Assembly: GCF_001544975.2 (NCBI RefSeq)
Contig: NZ_FCOG02000013.1
Location: 62,001-126,000, forward strand
Source: Caballeronia arationis
GTDB taxonomy: Bacteria > Pseudomonadota > Gammaproteobacteria > Burkholderiales > Burkholderiaceae
Reading direction: 5' to 3'
Length of the DNA: 64,000 nucleotides
The number at the start of each line of letters is the position of its first letter. The stretch's first letter is position 1. Made by a program: the position numbers and the translations under genes. Positions 47,673 through 56,508 of this stretch are shown here, in pieces. The notes beneath the pieces were generated by a model, which ran no database searches, had not been told where the DNA came from, and saw only the letters and a program-made list of their open reading frames with translations.

Positions 47673-48737
47673 ATGCGAATCGCACAAATTGCACCGTTGC
47701 ACGAAGCAGTTCCCCCGAAGTTCTACGGCGGCACCGAGCGCGTGGTGTCCTACCTCACCGACGCACTCGTCGACCTCGGCCACGATGTGACGCTTTTCGC
47801 GAGCGGCGACTCCGAAACCAAGGCAACGCTCGAACCGGCCTGGCCGCGCGCGCTGCGCCTGGATCCGTCGATCCGCGACGCGATCGCGCCGCACATGCTA
47901 TTGCTGGAGACCGTCCGTCAACGCGCCCATGAATTCGACGTGTTGCACTTCCACCTCGATTACATGCCGTTTTCGCTGTTTTCGCGGCTCGACACGCCGT
48001 TCGTCACAACGCTGCACGGCCGCCTCGACTTGCCGGAACTTCAGCCGATCTTCAACACGTTCACCAAGGCGCCGGTGATCTCGATCTCCGACTCGCAGCG
48101 CGTGCCGCTGCCGCAGGCGGCGTGGCTGAACACGATCTACCACGGTCTGCCGGAGAACCTGCTGACGCCGCAGACCAGCAAGAAGCCGGAATATCTCGCG
48201 TTCCTTGGCCGTATCTGTCCGGAAAAACGCGCCGATCTCGCCATCAAGATCGCCGCGCAAAGCGGTCTGCCGCTGAAGATCGCCGCCAAGGTGGACAAGG
48301 CCGACCAGGAATACTTCAAGTCGACGATCGAGCCGCTGCTGTCGCAGGCGCACGTCGAATTCGTCGGCGAGATCAACGAGGCGCAGAAGCCGGAATTCCT
48401 GTCGGGCGCGAAGGCGCTGCTGTTCCCGATCGACTGGAACGAGCCTTTCGGCCTTGTGATGATCGAGGCGATGGCCTGCGGCACGCCGGTGATCGCGTTC
48501 AATCGCGGTTCGGTGCCGGAAGTGATCGATCACGGCGTGACGGGTTATATCTGTGAGGACGTGCAGGGTGCCGTCGGCGCGCTGCAACGAATCGACGAAC
48601 TGTCGCGCACGGAAATTCGCGCGCAATTCGAACGCCGTTTCAGCTCGAAGACAATGGCGCAGAATTACGTCGAAAGCTATACGTCGATGCTTCAGGCTGC
48701 AAAGCGTCCGGTTTTGCGTCAGGTCGCAGTGGGTTGA
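47673..48737 (+). CDS. Glycosyltransferase family 4 protein
   Basis: A 354-residue GT-B retaining glycosyltransferase. The N-terminal half has MRIAQIAPLHEAVPPKFYGGTERVVSYLTDAL and VLHFHLDYMPFSLFSRL. The donor-binding half has LAFLGRICPEKRADLAIKIA, then FPIDWNEPFGLVMIEAMACGTPVIAFNRGSVPEVI, with the EX7E pair. AGGAGAG stands ahead of ATG 47673. It is a single gene followed by a terminator. The sugar and acceptor are unknown; envelope polysaccharide synthesis or stress-related glycosylation are both possible. Confidence 0.87.
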   Translation: MRIAQIAPLHEAVPPKFYGGTERVVSYLTDALVDLGHDVTLFASGDSETKATLEPAWPRALRLDPSIRDAIAPHMLLLETVRQRAHEFDVLHFHLDYMPFSLFSRLDTPFVTTLHGRLDLPELQPIFNTFTKAPVISISDSQRVPLPQAAWLNTIYHGLPENLLTPQTSKKPEYLAFLGRICPEKRADLAIKIAAQSGLPLKIAAKVDKADQEYFKSTIEPLLSQAHVEFVGEINEAQKPEFLSGAKALLFPIDWNEPFGLVMIEAMACGTPVIAFNRGSVPEVIDHGVTGYICEDVQGAVGALQRIDELSRTEIRAQFERRFSSKTMAQNYVESYTSMLQAAKRPVLRQVAVG

Positions 48738-48816
48738 TGCCCGGCTTAATGCGTACTGATGAGACGTTTCCCGTTTAATCTGAATTCGCATTAAGACGCG
48801 TCGCGACAATCGACAG

Positions 48817-48850
48817 AAAAAATGCCGCCTTTCGAGGCGGCATTTTTTTT
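48817..48850. terminator. Bidirectional terminator with TTCG loop
   Basis: The stem ATGCCGCCT with its complement closes a TTCG tetraloop and is flanked by A-rich and T8 tracts. It separates the convergent glycosyltransferase and H-NS genes. Confidence 0.9.
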
Positions 48851-48873
48851 GGAATAACGGAAACTTCGCGTGT

Positions 48874-49170
48874 TCATCGAACGATAAGAAAGCGCTCGCG
48901 ATTTTTTCCGGCAATCCAGTTCGGCGGTTTGCCGCGGCCGTTCCACGTCGCGCCCGACTTCGGGTCCTGATACATCGGCGGCACGGGTTCCTTTTTCGGC
49001 GGCCGGCCGCGTTTCACGACTGCCAGCCCGAGGTCCTGCGGCGTCAGCCCGTATTCGAGGATCTGCTGGCGAATCTGCGCGACGACCGCCTCTACCTCCT
49101 CCTGCCGCAACCTCTCGGCCTGTGCCTGAAGTTGTGATATCTGCGCTTTCAACTCCAGATATTTCGACAT
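48874..49170 (-). CDS. H-NS family nucleoid-associated protein
   Basis: A 98-residue histone-like silencer. An N-terminal coiled coil (LELKAQISQLQAQAERLRQEEVEAVVAQIRQQI in pieces) drives oligomerisation. A linker with an AT-hook-like KRGRPPKK leads to the DNA-binding core ATWNGRGKPPNWI, the Burkholderia form of the TWTGRGR motif. Several H-NS paralogues are usual in Burkholderia genomes. Upstream lies an AT-rich 300-bp gap shared with aqpZ, a likely place for autoregulation. Confidence 0.92.
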   Translation of the reverse strand: MSKYLELKAQISQLQAQAERLRQEEVEAVVAQIRQQILEYGLTPQDLGLAVVKRGRPPKKEPVPPMYQDPKSGATWNGRGKPPNWIAGKNRERFLIVR

Positions 49171-49476
49171 TTCGAACTCCCTGTTTTATCAAATCGGAAT
49201 GGGACGAGAGCCTAGCCGGGCCGACAAAAAGATGCAATTCATCGCCTTCGAAAATTCCAAATATGCGGATTTAGTCAAATCAACGCACAAAGCCTGTTTA
49301 TCCCGAAAAAGATTCGACCATTTAAAAGTCAGTTAACCATTGTTGACAAACGGGCCGTTCCGCCGACATTAAACTTCGACCCCGAATGGACGCAAATCAA
49401 GTCCGTTATTTCGTTATGCCGTCGCCACGTCTTGTCGATCACCCGGCTTAATCATCTTTTGAGGATAAGCAGCATC
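49171..49476. other. AT-richer divergent spacer between hns-like gene and aqpZ
   Basis: No gene is seen. The stretch is noticeably AT-richer than its surroundings, as expected for an H-NS-bound promoter region. A TTGACA at 49343-49348 with GACATT at 49365-49370 (16-base spacer) is a candidate promoter reading toward aqpZ. Confidence 0.45.
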
Positions 49477-50177
49477 ATGCAATTAGCAAAGCGTCTCGGC
49501 GCTGAAATTTTCGGTACCTTCTGGCTCGTGCTCGGCGGCTGCGGAAGCGCCGTCCTCGCAGCCGCTTCCCCGCACGTCGGCATCGGGCTCGCGGGCGTCT
49601 CGCTCGCCTTCGGCCTCACCGTGCTCACGATGGCCTACGCCATCGGCCACATCTCCGGCTGCCACCTGAACCCGGCGGTCAGCGTCGGCCTGACGGTCGC
49701 CGGCCGCTTCCCGGCGCGCGACCTCGCGCCGTACATCGTCGCCCAGGTGATCGGCGCGGTTCTCGGCGCGTACGTCTCTCGGTTATCGCGAACGGCGCGC
49801 CCGGCTTCGATCTGGTCGCGAGCGGCTTCGCGACGAACGGCTTCGGCGAGCACTCGCCGGGCCACTAAACGATGGTCGCGGCGCTCGTCTGCGAAGTCGT
49901 GATGACATTCTTTTTCCTGTTCGTGATTCTCGGCGCGACGGACAGTCGCGCGCCGGCCGGTTTCGCCCCGATCGCGATCGGCCTGTGTCTGACACTCATC
50001 CACCTGATCTCGATTCCGGTCACCAACACGTCGGTGAACCCGGCACGCTCGACCGGCCCGGCGCTCTTCGTCGGCGGCGCGGCAATCGACCAGCTGTGGC
50101 TGTTCTGGATTGCGCCGATCGTCGGTGCGGTCATCGCGGGCGTGGTTTATCCGAAGCTGGCGCGCGGCAAGCACTGA
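49477..50177 (+). pseudogene. aqpZ: Aquaporin Z, broken by a frameshift and a stop codon
   Basis: The reading frame from ATG 49477 encodes [21 protein letters not shown] and the first NPA loop (HLNPAVSVG), then loses homology near 49774-49783, where one base appears to be missing. The correct protein continues in the next frame as [28 protein letters not shown], reaches TAA at 49866-49868 where Tyr is expected, and resumes at [14 protein letters not shown] through the second NPA loop ([10 protein letters not shown]) to 50177. Two separate lesions make a functional water channel unlikely. A sequencing error could explain one or both. GAGGATAAGC precedes the start. Confidence 0.85.
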
Positions 50178-50513
50178 ACGCGCGCGGCATTTTTCGCGAA
50201 AACGCAGTGGAAAGCGGGCGCTTCGGCGCCCGTTTCGCTGGGCAGCGCCCTTCGGAATATGAATTGCCGGCGACAAATGTAATGCGCGTTTACAAGGGCG
50301 CCTTCCGGATTCGCTGCGCTTGGCGTCACCGTCGCGGCACCCGACGCGCTCAGCCAATATCGACAAGGCTCTGCGGCCCTGCGCAACCCATCCTCCTGAA
50401 CGCGCTAAGCCTTATACCACACTTGCAGACGGTAACAACTGGTCGAAGCATGTAAGACGGCGGACGCTTAAATTGGATTCATGCGACAGACGTCGCCATC
50501 CAGGAGAAACAAC
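50178..50513. other. Gene-free stretch after aqpZ
   Basis: Between the broken aqpZ and the small secreted protein I see no gene, terminator hairpin with T-run, or RNA motif. The last 20 bases hold the ribosome site CAGGAGAAACAAC of the next gene. Confidence 0.5.
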
Positions 50514-50819
50514 ATGAAGCGCATCGTCACTCATCTTCTCGCAGCGACCGGTCTTGTCATTGGCGCCGTCGGCGTCGCCCAGGCGCATACCGGCGTGAGC
50601 ATCGGTGTTTCGCTCGGCGCGCCGGCCTACGCCCCGGCCTATGTGCAGCCCCGCCCGGTGTATGTCCGTCCGGCGCCGGTGTACAGCGCACCGCGTTGGC
50701 ACCATGACGAGCCGCGCTGGCAGGACGACCGCCACGACAACGGCCGCTGGAACCGCACCGGCTGGAACAACGGCCACGGATGGAACAACGACCGCGGCGG
50801 CTGGAATCATCGTGGATAA
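50514..50819 (+). CDS. Small secreted protein rich in Pro, Trp, Asn, Arg and His
   Basis: A 101-residue protein: a signal peptide (THLLAATGLVIGAVGVAQA, cleavage near residue 24), a Pro/Tyr/Val segment (YAPAYVQPRPVYVRPAPVYSAP) and a C-terminal region of W/H/N/R/G repeats (HHDEPRWQDDRHDNGRWNR, then GWNNGHGWNND). Such proteins are common in Burkholderia and have no assigned function; the histidines could bind metal. GGAGAAAC lies ahead of ATG 50514, and a strong terminator follows. Confidence 0.75.
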   Translation: MKRIVTHLLAATGLVIGAVGVAQAHTGVSIGVSLGAPAYAPAYVQPRPVYVRPAPVYSAPRWHHDEPRWQDDRHDNGRWNRTGWNNGHGWNNDRGGWNHRG

Positions 50820-50831
50820 TGCGTGAAGCGG

Positions 50832-50861
50832 AAAGGGAGCGCCGCGGCGCTCCCTTTTTTT
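50832..50861. terminator. Rho-independent terminator
   Basis: A 12-bp perfect stem (AAAGGGAGCGCC with its complement) around a GC loop is followed by T7. It separates the secreted protein gene from the convergent HAD phosphatase gene. Confidence 0.88.
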
Positions 50862-50886
50862 ATCTGCCGGCGGCGTTATCGCCCGC

Positions 50887-51726
50887 TCAATCCGGCACCT
50901 GCCCCGGCGAGGCCAGTTCGTCCACAATGCCGAACAGCTTGCGAAGATGGTGCGCCACGCCCGCCTCGAAGTTGTTGCCGATGCGCTGCACGTCCGGCAG
51001 ACGCTTGATCAGATCGGGATTCGCGTTGTTCATCATGAACGGATGCCCGGCGGTTTCGAGCAGGTCGATGTCGTTCATGTTGTCGCCGAACGCGACGCAG
51101 TGCGCCGGGTCGAGATCGAGCTCGTCGAGCACGAAGCGCAACGCGCGCCCCTTCGAGACGTCCGCCGTCATCACTTCCAGGCAATCCGGCAGCGAATACG
51201 TGACATAGAGCGCATCTCCGAATTCGCGCTCCAGATTGGCGGCCGTTTCCTTCAGATCCTTCGGTTCGCCGATGTAGAGCACCTTCGCGACGCCCTCGCC
51301 GTCGTGCTCGCGCAAATCCATGACTTCGTACTTGAAACCCGAATCCTGGTGGAAAACCAGCAGTTCGGGCGCATGGCGGTCGATCAGCCACGCGTCGTCG
51401 GCAAAGAGATTGACGATCACGCGTCCGCCGCCGCCCGCGAGATCCGGCTGCACCAGACGCCGCACAGCCGCGGGTTCGAGGTCGCGCGAATAGATGCGCG
51501 TGTCGTCGGGTGCGTGCACGCGCGCACCGTTCGACGTGATCAGGTACGCGTCGATACCCAGAACGTCACGAATGCCGGCGACATCGCGATAATGGCGCCC
51601 CGTAGCGATAACGAAGCGAATGCCGCTCGCTTCGAGCCGGCGAACGGTTTCGATCGTGAAGGGATCGACCTGGTGGTCGCTGTTGAGGAGCGTGCCGTCG
51701 AGATCGGTTGCGATGACTGGATACAT
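50887..51726 (-). CDS. Cof-type HAD-superfamily hydrolase
   Basis: A 279-residue phosphatase of the Cof (HAD IIB) family, acting on sugar or cofactor phosphates. Motif I is IATDLDGTLLNSD, motif II VIATGRHYRD, the lysine is in SKGRALRFVL, and motif IV is CVAFGDNMNDIDLLETAG. The C2-type cap lies between residues 85 and 195. The start MYPVIATD at 51726 follows AAGGC; an in-frame ATG 13 codons upstream lacks a ribosome site. It lies 40 bp after the BadF-type kinase gene, probably the same operon. Confidence 0.9.
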   Translation of the reverse strand: MYPVIATDLDGTLLNSDHQVDPFTIETVRRLEASGIRFVIATGRHYRDVAGIRDVLGIDAYLITSNGARVHAPDDTRIYSRDLEPAAVRRLVQPDLAGGGGRVIVNLFADDAWLIDRHAPELLVFHQDSGFKYEVMDLREHDGEGVAKVLYIGEPKDLKETAANLEREFGDALYVTYSLPDCLEVMTADVSKGRALRFVLDELDLDPAHCVAFGDNMNDIDLLETAGHPFMMNNANPDLIKRLPDVQRIGNNFEAGVAHHLRKLFGIVDELASPGQVPD

Positions 51727-51766
51727 GGATGCCTTCGGTGTGCGCGCGAACGTGAAGTCCGACATT

Positions 51767-52696
51767 TTAGCCTGCACGGCCCGAAGCGGCCGGCGTGCCC
51801 TGCGCCGCGCCCTCCCGGCCCGCCGCCCGTCGCGCGAGTTGGAGCGCGCCGGCAGCCGAATCCGCAAGCGGCGCGCGCAGACGCTCGCGCAGGTGAGCCG
51901 GCACGAACGGCCCGAACGGCGCGGCGAGGCCGCCGCAGAGCGCCACGTCAAGCGCGGCGTGCGGATCCAGCGCAGCGACCAGCTTTTCGATCTCGCGCCC
52001 TGCGTCGGCAAGCAGCGCCGCCGCCACGGGGTGCTCGCGATGCTCGAAGACACTCGGCGCGAGCGTCGCGTAAGCAGTCTGGTTTGCACCGCAGCACCAG
52101 ACGACCAGCCCGTCTCGATCCGGCGCGCCCGTCAGCACGAAAAGCGCGTCGGACCAGGCGTCCGGCGGGGCGCGGCCGTCGAGTACCTGCTGCAGATGCA
52201 CGACGGCGCGCAGGCCGAGCCACGCCCCGCTCGCCTCGTCGCCGCTCGGAAAGCCGTAGCCGCCCGCGATCCGGCACGCGCCTTGTGTGTCGAGCGCCGC
52301 CGCAATGCTGCCCGTGCCGAGCGCGACGATGACGCCCGGCTTGCCGCCGTGGGCGCCGAGCAGTGTCGTGTACGCGTCGCTTTCGACGGCAAGCGCGCGG
52401 ACCGCGGGCGCCGTCGCGTGGAACTGCGCGAGCCAGCCGGCGTGGTTCACGCCCGCCAGTCCGCAGCCGAGGGCGCATGCGCGCCAGTCGAACGAAAGCG
52501 AGGCCGCTTCGAACGCGCGCGCACAGGCCGCTTCGATTTCGCGCCATGCGCGTTCGACGCCGAGCCCGAGGCCCGACGGCCCGCCTGTCGCGCGTGCGAG
52601 TTCGTTTCCGTGTGCATCCGCGAGGACGACACGGGTGCCGCTGCCGCCGCCGTCGACGCCTAGCAGATAGTGGTTTGTATGGTCTGAATGAGTCAT
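51767..52696 (-). CDS. BadF/BadG-family ATPase, N-acetylglucosamine-kinase-like
   Basis: A 309-residue ASKHA-fold ATPase. The phosphate loop is GVDGGGSGTRVVLAD, the second phosphate motif VIVALGTGSIAAALD, followed by GGYGFPSGDEASGAWLG and the adenosine motif VALCGGLAAPFGPFV. The GFPSGDEASGAW segment is typical of glucosamine/N-acetylglucosamine kinases of this superfamily. The HAD phosphatase downstream supports amino-sugar or sugar-phosphate metabolism. The start is ATG 52696. Confidence 0.86.
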   Translation of the reverse strand: MTHSDHTNHYLLGVDGGGSGTRVVLADAHGNELARATGGPSGLGLGVERAWREIEAACARAFEAASLSFDWRACALGCGLAGVNHAGWLAQFHATAPAVRALAVESDAYTTLLGAHGGKPGVIVALGTGSIAAALDTQGACRIAGGYGFPSGDEASGAWLGLRAVVHLQQVLDGRAPPDAWSDALFVLTGAPDRDGLVVWCCGANQTAYATLAPSVFEHREHPVAAALLADAGREIEKLVAALDPHAALDVALCGGLAAPFGPFVPAHLRERLRAPLADSAAGALQLARRAAGREGAAQGTPAASGRAG

Positions 52697-52807
52697 GCCC
52701 GCAAGCTTACCGGTGCGGCCGCGCGCCGCCAATTGGCCGAATGGACGAGGTGGCCGGCGCCGCGCATTCCGCTATGCTGGCGCAGACATAAATCCGGGGA
52801 ACGGACG

Positions 52808-53458
52808 ATGGCAAAGGAACAGCACCGCTGCGGCTGGGCGTCGACGGACGCGATGGCCCACTATCACGACACCGAATGGGGCGTCCCTTCACGCGACGAC
52901 CGCCATCTCTTCGAAATGCTCGTACTCGAAGGCGCGCAGGCCGGGCTTTCGTGGTCGACCATCCTGAACAAGCGCGAAGGTTATCGCGATCTCTTCAAAG
53001 GCTTCGACGTCGACAAGGTCGCGGCTTTCAAGGAAGAGGACGTGGCGCGACTCATCGGCGATGCGCGCATCGTGCGCAACCGCGCGAAGGTCGAATCGGC
53101 AATTCTCAATGCGCAGGCGATCAAGCGCATTCAGGCCGAGCACGGTTCGTTCGCGGCGTTCGTGTGGTCGTTCGTCGGCGACGCACCCATCGACACGCCG
53201 CGCGATTCCTACAGTCAGGCGCCCGCATCGACGCCCGAGTCCGATGCGCTCAGCCGTGCGCTCAAGCAGTACGGCTGCAAGTTCATCGGCACGACCATCT
53301 GCTACGCGTTCATGCAGGCTACCGGCATGGTCAACGATCACGAGAAAGGCTGCCTCTCCCGAAGCGCGAGAAACTCGGGCGACGCAGCGAAGAACGACAC
53401 GAAGCCGCGCCGTAAATCGGCAAACAAGCCGGTGGACCCCGCACCCGACGCTAATTGA
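52808..53458 (+). CDS. tag: DNA-3-methyladenine glycosylase I
   Basis: Base-excision enzyme removing 3-methyladenine from DNA. Of 216 residues, the family signatures are RCGWAS...HDTEWG, with C8 as a zinc ligand, LEGAQAGLSWSTILNKREGYR with the catalytic Glu, and FMQATGMVNDHEKGC with the other zinc ligands (HxxxC). A charged, disordered tail follows residue 190. It is a single gene divergent from the kinase gene; the start is ATG 52808. Confidence 0.93.
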   Translation: MAKEQHRCGWASTDAMAHYHDTEWGVPSRDDRHLFEMLVLEGAQAGLSWSTILNKREGYRDLFKGFDVDKVAAFKEEDVARLIGDARIVRNRAKVESAILNAQAIKRIQAEHGSFAAFVWSFVGDAPIDTPRDSYSQAPASTPESDALSRALKQYGCKFIGTTICYAFMQATGMVNDHEKGCLSRSARNSGDAAKNDTKPRRKSANKPVDPAPDAN

Positions 53459-53926
53459 TCATTTCATATCCGGAAACTTTTGCTTTTTCGCAACGTTTAG
53501 GGGGATTTTTTTCTGACACCCGGGAAAGTCCCGATAGAGCCGGCTTTTTTTGCGGTGAAGCACGCGGAATTGCTTGTCCGGCAACGGATCGCTCCGAATT
53601 TGACGCGCTGCACGATCGTTCGCACCGTGTCAGAATTGCGCATTCGCGTGTGCTGGCGCACCTTTTTACCGGGCCGATTCGCTATAACTGGCGATGAGAC
53701 AAGGCCCTTCATCGAGGACGATCGCCTCGCGAGCACGACAGGGCTCCCGTATCGGACGCCCAGGCCGGGAAAACCACAGCACTCGAAGTAGATTCAGGAC
53801 TCGAAACATCGCGTCGTTTATGTACGCGGCCGCTCTATCACGCTGCCACCGACGTCCGATACTGAAAGTGCGGGTTGCTCGAAATTCAACGATTGGCCGC
53901 TGCGCAGGGGCGCAGGGGGAACGAAC
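53459..53926. other. Gene-free stretch before the tandem paralogue pair
   Basis: No credible gene on either strand. T-rich runs near 53505 and 53548 have no strong stem ahead of them. The right part should contain the promoter of the small gene at 53927; GGGGGAACGAAC is its ribosome site. I recognise no RNA family here. Confidence 0.45.
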
Positions 53927-54352
53927 ATGAAAAGCCTGAACTTCCTGACACATCAGGAGATTTTCAACCGCGCTGTTCTGCATCTGTTCGGTCAGGGGCA
54001 AGCCGCCCTGCTGCCGCACGGCGGCGGCGCGTATCGCGGTTATTGCGGTGGCTGCCCTGTCGGCAACTTCATCAAACCGCGCGACTACATGACCGCGATG
54101 GAAGGCGTGCCCATCCGCTATATCGCGAGAGCGCCGGAAGGCGTGCCGCCTTATATGGACGTCGGCGTTGCGGCGCTCAAGCGAGCGCTGCTGCGCTCGC
54201 GCATCAATGTGTTCGATCCGACCACTGTCGAGCTACTCAGTTGTCTGCAGAACGTGCACGACGTGTTCGGCAAATGGGAATGGCGCGAGCGGCTGGCATC
54301 GATCGCTCGTCAATTCGGCCTCTCGGCTGACCTTCTGAAAACCGCTGCATGA
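53927..54352 (+). CDS. Small protein of unknown function, tandem paralogue 1
   Basis: A 141-residue soluble protein that I cannot name. The N-terminal helix (FLTHQEIFNRAVLHLFGQG) leads to a Gly-rich loop and a Cys-containing core GYCGGCPVGNFIKPRDYM, then EGVPIRYI, and a conserved block NVFDPTTVELLSCLQNVHD. It aligns along its length with the next gene. The C-P/A-V/I-G core followed by D-Y and an EG motif is like small proteins I have seen in phages and plasmids, but I cannot name a family. Its stop overlaps the next start (ATGA). Confidence 0.75.
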   Translation: MKSLNFLTHQEIFNRAVLHLFGQGQAALLPHGGGAYRGYCGGCPVGNFIKPRDYMTAMEGVPIRYIARAPEGVPPYMDVGVAALKRALLRSRINVFDPTTVELLSCLQNVHDVFGKWEWRERLASIARQFGLSADLLKTAA

Positions 54353-54729
54353 GTGTTGCAGGTGTTGTGATGTTGACCGCAAGAGACATTTACGAGCGCG
54401 TGTGCGCTCATCTGCTGAGCCAGCGGGCCGTGTCGGAAGACGACAACGGCTCGTGCCGGCTGCGCAGCCCGAACGGCCACAAGTGCGCGATTGGATCGCT
54501 CGTGAACGACGAGGTCTATCATCCGGACATCGAAGGCACCGGCATTTCGTACTATCGGCACGCGCAAGACGGCAATCTGCTGCGCGCGCTGTATGCATCG
54601 GAGGTGAATGCATACGATCCGAGCATCGTCGAATTGCTGTGCGAACTGGAGCAGGTTCACGACGACGCCAGCGTCGACCAGTGGCCTCGTCTGCTCACGG
54701 CCCTTGGCAAGCGCCACGCGTTCATCTGA
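54349..54729 (+). CDS. Small protein of unknown function, tandem paralogue 2
   Basis: A 126-residue protein homologous to the preceding one: LTARDIYERVCAHLLSQ, then KCAIGSLVNDEVYHPDIEG, GISYYRHA and NAYDPSIVELLCELEQVHD match it in order. ATG 54349 overlaps the upstream stop, implying coupling; ATG 54370 (MLTARDIYE) is an alternative that aligns with the paralogue's LTHQEIF. Only one cysteine of the upstream CGGC is kept in its core. No function is known. A long terminator separates it from the convergent rpsU. Confidence 0.75.
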   Translation: MSVAGVVMLTARDIYERVCAHLLSQRAVSEDDNGSCRLRSPNGHKCAIGSLVNDEVYHPDIEGTGISYYRHAQDGNLLRALYASEVNAYDPSIVELLCELEQVHDDASVDQWPRLLTALGKRHAFI

Positions 54730-54753
54730 ATTTCATCGCGAACACGCTGATAT

Positions 54754-54799
54754 AAAGCAAAAGGCGGTGCGACCCGAGGGTCGCACCGCCTTTTGCTTT
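54754..54799. terminator. Bidirectional terminator with 22-bp perfect stem
   Basis: Two perfect 22-base arms beginning AAAGCAAAAGGCGG close a 2-base loop. Both flanks end in A/T-rich sequence, so it serves both the paralogue pair and rpsU. Confidence 0.9.
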
Positions 54800-54837
54800 G
54801 CCGCAGCTCTTCAGGACCGCGGCGCGAAGACAGACGC

Positions 54838-55050
54838 TTAGTGCATCTTCTTCGGCAGCATCTGGCTGCGCAGGCGCTTGCGCAGACGGCTCACGGCCGC
54901 TGCCTTTTTGCGCTTGCGAGCCGTCGTCGGCTTTTCGTACGACTGGCGTTCACGCAACTCGGCGATCAGGCCGTTCTTTTCGATCGTGCGACGGAAGCGG
55001 CGGATCGCCACGTCGAACGGCTCGTTTTCTTTCAAAACAATAGTGGTCAT
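54838..55050 (-). CDS. rpsU: Ribosomal protein S21
   Basis: A 70-residue basic small-subunit protein: [21 protein letters not shown], then [30 protein letters not shown] in pieces, with a basic C-terminus. Length and sequence match S21. TTAGGA lies before ATG 55050. Burkholderia often have more than one rpsU; this one stands alone, not in the rpsU-dnaG-rpoD operon. Confidence 0.95.
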   Translation of the reverse strand: MTTIVLKENEPFDVAIRRFRRTIEKNGLIAELRERQSYEKPTTARKRKKAAAVSRLRKRLRSQMLPKKMH

Positions 55051-55371
55051 GGAATTCCTAAATCGCTAAACGTATTTCTGACTGCGAGGACGGATCTTGC
55101 GGCCCGTACCACGCGCCGGCACTCCGATCGTCCGCCCAACACGGCGGACACGAGCAAAGCGGCCACGGAGGCCGGAAAAGAGAGAGTTGGGATTGACCGC
55201 CGAAGCGGCATGCGCACTTGAGAAGAACTTCTGAAATGACGCACTTCGGGCCGCCGGGCGCAGCGCAGAAACACCGCGCCGTCGGGCAAAAATCTCGATT
55301 CGGGCGCGATGTTACCAGATAGCTTGCGAATCGCCAAGATCCCAACTCTCTGATGTGATTGGATTTTTCGG
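55051..55371. other. Gene-free stretch upstream of rpsU
   Basis: About 320 bases with no credible gene. The part next to 55050 is the rpsU leader and promoter region on the minus strand. The rest is the 3' flank of the aldo/keto reductase gene. I see no clear hairpin terminator. Confidence 0.45.
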
Positions 55372-56322
55372 CTACCTGGCCGGCGCGCTCGCCTTATTGA
55401 GCACGTCGATGTCGTCGGCGGAGAGCGTGAGGTGCGTCGCCGCTGCCAGACTTTCGAGCTGCTCGACCGACGTCGCGCTCGCGATCGGCGCCGTCACGCT
55501 CGGCCGCGCGATCACCCACGCCAGCGCCACGGTCGCGGGCGTCGTGCCGTGCCGGTTTGCGACCTCGACGAGCGCATCGACGATTTTCAGGCCGCGGTCG
55601 TTCAGATATTTCTCGACCCGCGAGCCACGCGCCGCGTTTTTCAGATCGTCCTTCGAACGGTACTTGCCGCTCAAAAAGCCGCTCGCCAGGCTGAAATACG
55701 TGACGACGGCGATCGTGTGCTTCTCGGCGACAGGCTCGAGACCGGTTTCGTAGCCTTCACGGTCGTACAGGTTGTATTCGGGCTGAAGCACCTGGTACGC
55801 CGGCAACCCCGTGTCCTTCGATACTTTCAGCGCCTCCTCCAGCCGCGCGCCCGAGTAGTTCGACGCGCCGATCACCCGCACCTTGCCCGCATCGATCAGC
55901 TTTTGGTACGCGCCGAGCGTCTCGTCGAACGGCGTCTTGTCGTCGTCGAGGTGCGAAAAATAGACGTCGATGTAATCCGTTTGCAAGCGCCGCAGCGAAT
56001 CGTCGACAGCGGCCGCGATGTTCGCCGCCGACAGACCCGACCGCGTGCTCAGCATGCCGACCTTGGTCGCGAGCACGATCTTGTCGCGCTTGCCGCTTTG
56101 CCTGAACCACTTGCCGATGATGGTCTCCGACTCGCCGCCCTTGTGGCCGTCGACCCAGGCGGAGTAGACGTCGGCGGTATCGACGAAATTCAGGCCGTGG
56201 TCGACGAAGGCATCGAGGATAGAGAACGACGTGCGCTCGTCGGCGGTCCAGCCGAAGACATTGCCGCCGAAGACGAGCGGTGCGACCTGCAGGTCCGAGG
56301 TTCCGATGGTGCGTTTTTGCAT
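55372..56322 (-). CDS. Aldo/keto reductase
   Basis: A 316-residue NADPH-dependent carbonyl reductase with a TIM barrel. The catalytic tetrad is visible: Asp and Tyr in NFVDTADVYSAW, Lys in VLATKVGM and His in VYFSHLDDD. The cofactor end of the barrel includes VIGASNYSG and GTTPATVALAWVIARPSVTAPI. It resembles the YajO/general-stress AKR group. The substrate is unknown. It is divergent from the OGT-like gene by 186 bp. Confidence 0.9.
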   Translation of the reverse strand: MQKRTIGTSDLQVAPLVFGGNVFGWTADERTSFSILDAFVDHGLNFVDTADVYSAWVDGHKGGESETIIGKWFRQSGKRDKIVLATKVGMLSTRSGLSAANIAAAVDDSLRRLQTDYIDVYFSHLDDDKTPFDETLGAYQKLIDAGKVRVIGASNYSGARLEEALKVSKDTGLPAYQVLQPEYNLYDREGYETGLEPVAEKHTIAVVTYFSLASGFLSGKYRSKDDLKNAARGSRVEKYLNDRGLKIVDALVEVANRHGTTPATVALAWVIARPSVTAPIASATSVEQLESLAAATHLTLSADDIDVLNKASAPAR

Positions 56323-56508
56323 GAGGGCTCCGGTAGCGATTGGGACGGACGAAAGAGGATACGCGCGAACGCCCGCGGCTGCTGGCGCTATCCGAATGGA
56401 GCTTGCGCGCGAATCGGACGAACAGGAGCGGTTTTCCGGCCCAGTTCCGCGCTTCGCTTCCCAGGACGCACGCCGATAATTCCGCAACATCCCTGTATTG
56501 CCGAGACT

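Noticed and set aside
49432-49902. Aquaporin N-terminal frame as an intact 156-residue protein
   Set aside because: After about residue 100 the sequence is out-of-frame Arg/Ser/Ala; the true continuation is in the next frame.
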